A stretch of DNA of 6,194 nucleotides, taken from contig USDZ01000108.1 of the NCBI GenBank assembly GCA_900553525.1, positions 1 to 6,194 on the forward strand, read 5' to 3'. Positions 4,413 to 6,194 of the stretch are shown one piece after another. A program made the translations under genes and the position numbers. The notes below the pieces were generated by a model, which saw only the letters and a list, made by a program, of their open reading frames with translations, did not search any database and was not told the DNA's origin. Numbering within the stretch: the stretch's first letter is position 1; the number at the start of each line of letters is the position of its first letter. This DNA is from an uncultured Oscillospiraceae bacterium (GTDB lineage: Bacteria > Bacillota > Clostridia > Oscillospirales > Acutalibacteraceae).

Positions 4413-6194
4413 TCATACAGACGGGAATTCCTCGGGGAAATAAACCCCATACCATACCAGGAACATGTACACCGTCCAGATTTTGCGGCTGTTGTCCCGT
4501 TTCTCTGCATAATGGTCGTTGAGGAGACGGAGCAGCTCCGGCGTTTTGAAAAACCGTTCGGCAGCGGGGCTGGTAAAAGCCTCCCGCACCCGTTTGTAAT
4601 AGGGCTCCTGCCGCAGCCAGAGCCGCACCGGCACAGGAAATCCGAGCTTGGGACGGGCGGTGGACGCCTTGGGCAAATGCCGTTCGGCTGCGAGGCGCAG
4701 AGCGTACTTCGTAGTGCCGGCGGCAATTCGATGCTTGGTCGGCACGCGGCGGGCCACGGCGAACACCTCCCGGTCCAGAAAAGGCACCCGCAATTCGAGC
4801 GAATGGGCCATGCTCATCCGGTCAGCTTTGAGCAGGATATCCCCCACCATCCATCGGTTGATGTCAAGGGCCTGCATCCGGGTGACATCGTCCAGCCCTT
4901 TACTGCGCGCATACCAGGCGGCGGTGTGTTCAGCAGGATCGGTGGCGGGGATATCTTTGAGCAGCGCGGCCTTTTCTTTTTTGGTAAACATATAGGCATT
5001 GCCGATGAACCGTTCCTCCAGGGTTTTGGAACCCCGGATGAGGAAGGATTTGCCCTTGAAATCAAAAGGGATCGCGCCGGCGACAGCCGCCGCAGCCCGC
5101 CGCAAGAACCAGGGCAGTTTTTGATAGCCGGACAGGGAAGCGGGCTCGTGATAGATACGGTAGCCGCCGAACAGTTCGTCCGCTCCTTCTCCGGACAATA
5201 CCACCTTCACGTGTTCGGCAGCCAACTTGGAAACAAAATAGAGCGCCACGCAGGCCGGGTCGGCGAGGGGCTGATCCAGCGCGTACTGCACCTTGGGCAG
5301 GGCGTCCCAGTATTCCTCCTCTGAGATGCGGTGGACATAATGCTCGATGCCGAGCTGGCCGGCCAGCTCGGCGGCGTAGGCGCTTTCATCGTAGTGAGGG
5401 CCATGGTCGAACCCCACAGTAAACGCCTTCTGTCCCCCGAAATAAGAGGCGACAAAACTGGAGTCCACTCCGCCCGAAAGAAAGCAGCCCACCTCCACGT
5501 CGCTGATACGGTGAGCCTCCACCGAGTCGGTGAAGGCCTGGTCGATTTCGTCCACCGCTTCCTCAAGAGTCATCGACTCATCGGGCTGGAAAACGGCCTC
5601 AAAATAACGGCGCTCTTTGACTTTGCCGTCCCGGAACCAGAGGCAGTGCCCCGGCTGGAGACAGTAAACTCCCTTGAAAAAAGTCTCCCGGGGCAGAGAA
5701 TATTGAAAAGAAAGGTAGGCATCCAGCGCCTCGGGCCGGAATTCCTTGACGAAATCCGGATGCGCGAGCAGGGATTTGATCTCAGAGCCAAAGAGGAAGG
5801 CACCGGTCGGCAGAAGGGTGTAATGCATCGGTTTGATGCCGAAATTGTCCCGCGCCAGGAACAGGGAGTCCTCTCGCTTGTCCCAGATCGCAAAAGCGAA
5901 CATTCCGCGCAGGCGGGGCAACAAATCCTCCCCCCACTCCTCGAACCCGTGGAGCAGCACCTCACTGTCGGTCTCGGTGGTGAAAACATGCCCGGCCGCA
6001 AGCAGATCCTGCCGCAAGGACCGATAATTATAAATTTCGCCGTTGAACATCAGCACCTTGGAGCGGTCCTCGTTATAGATCGGCTGGCTGCCGCCGCCGA
6101 GATCGATGATGCTTAAGCGGCGGAAGGCCATGGCGATGGTTCCGTCCAGATAATATCCCTCGGAATCCGGGCCGCGATGGGTGATACGCCCGGC
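4413..6194 (-). CDS. asnB: Asparagine synthetase, glutamine-hydrolysing, 5' end cut by window edge
   Basis: AsnB makes asparagine from aspartate, ATP and glutamine in the cytoplasm. The frame is open from base 6194, and 593 residues are visible. The start, including the catalytic N-terminal Cys2 of the class II glutaminase domain, lies beyond the right edge (roughly 25-40 residues missing). The ATG at 6131 is internal: upstream in-frame codons encode the conserved THRGPDSEGYY. Counting from the first visible residue, the glutaminase domain shows RGPDSEG, RRLSIIDLGGGSQPIYN, the substrate-binding FNGEIYNY (50-57), TDSEVLLHGFEEWG and RDNFGIKP. The synthetase domain has the PP-loop SGGVDSS (240-246), which binds the ATP pyrophosphate, LSGEGADELFGGY (333-345), and DRMSMAHSLELRVPFLD. 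The C-terminus (KIWTVYMFLVWYGVYFPEEF) and total length fit the common roughly 610-630-residue Firmicutes form. No key visible residue is missing, so it should be functional. Nothing on its strand follows closely, so it is probably the last gene of its transcript. Confidence 0.96.
   Translation of the reverse strand, partial: AGRITHRGPDSEGYYLDGTIAMAFRRLSIIDLGGGSQPIYNEDRSKVLMFNGEIYNYRSLRQDLLAAGHVFTTETDSEVLLHGFEEWGEDLLPRLRGMFAFAIWDKREDSLFLARDNFGIKPMHYTLLPTGAFLFGSEIKSLLAHPDFVKEFRPEALDAYLSFQYSLPRETFFKGVYCLQPGHCLWFRDGKVKERRYFEAVFQPDESMTLEEAVDEIDQAFTDSVEAHRISDVEVGCFLSGGVDSSFVASYFGGQKAFTVGFDHGPHYDESAYAAELAGQLGIEHYVHRISEEEYWDALPKVQYALDQPLADPACVALYFVSKLAAEHVKVVLSGEGADELFGGYRIYHEPASLSGYQKLPWFLRRAAAAVAGAIPFDFKGKSFLIRGSKTLEERFIGNAYMFTKKEKAALLKDIPATDPAEHTAAWYARSKGLDDVTRMQALDINRWMVGDILLKADRMSMAHSLELRVPFLDREVFAVARRVPTKHRIAAGTTKYALRLAAERHLPKASTARPKLGFPVPVRLWLRQEPYYKRVREAFTSPAAERFFKTPELLRLLNDHYAEKRDNSRKIWTVYMFLVWYGVYFPEEFPSV

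Noticed and set aside
4181..4522. 113-residue plus-strand frame downstream of the rightward SOS-type promoter
   Set aside because: It would be an attractive SOS target, but it lacks a ribosome binding site, shows no domain, and its last 110 bases run antisense into the asnB coding end.
4208..4726. 172-residue minus-strand frame at the end of asnB
   Set aside because: It is an out-of-frame shadow of the asnB 3' end extended into noncoding DNA, with no domain.
4512..5324. 270-residue plus-strand frame, and a similar one at 5331-6116
   Set aside because: Both are antisense to asnB, whose motifs and length are unmistakable; they are GC-rich shadow frames.

Overview
The window looks like chromosomal DNA from a GC-rich member of the Clostridia, probably of the Oscillospiraceae/Ruminococcaceae type. 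The evidence is an Rnf-type complex gene next to a lipoprotein ApbE, strong AAGGAG-like ribosome binding sites, a Gram-positive LexA (SOS) box, and short clostridial-style XRE and helical small proteins. This placement is inferred from gene families and signals, not from a database search.

Left third (1-2374, minus strand): a two-gene block read leftward, apbE then rnfC. ApbE is a membrane-anchored flavin transferase that would attach FMN to the RnfG and RnfD subunits. RnfC is the iron-sulfur and flavin subunit that takes electrons at the cytoplasmic face. The rnfC reading frame is open to base 1, so its last few residues, and presumably the rest of the rnf operon, lie to the left. A five-codon mini-ORF with a well-placed ribosome binding site overlaps the apbE start.

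Middle (2375-3092, plus strand): a divergent control region with a good sigma-A-type promoter. Its spacer carries a GTGA-N4-TCAC palindrome. It drives a 157-residue lipoprotein with a Thr/Ser/Pro/Ala-rich linker and one bacterial SH3 domain, followed by a large terminator-like hairpin.

Middle right (3093-4412): a gene-poor, partly AT-rich accessory stretch. It holds an XRE/Cro-type regulator (plus) preceded by a palindrome and a hairpin that can mask its ribosome binding site. The regulator contains a 13-G homopolymer that puts its stop codon out of frame and makes it read through its own terminator; one G fewer would end it at 78 residues. Convergent to it is a 51-residue helical protein of unknown function (minus). 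About 170 bases upstream of that small gene is a near-consensus promoter with a perfect SOS box in its 17-base spacer, and a second promoter-like pair faces the other way. I see no convincing gene on the plus side of that SOS promoter.

Right third (4413-6194, minus strand): most of a glutamine-hydrolysing asparagine synthetase (asnB). Its first few dozen residues are beyond the right edge.

The most noteworthy parts are the SOS-type promoter with its small downstream gene and the G-tract in the XRE regulator. I do not see a complete, clearly new multi-gene system.
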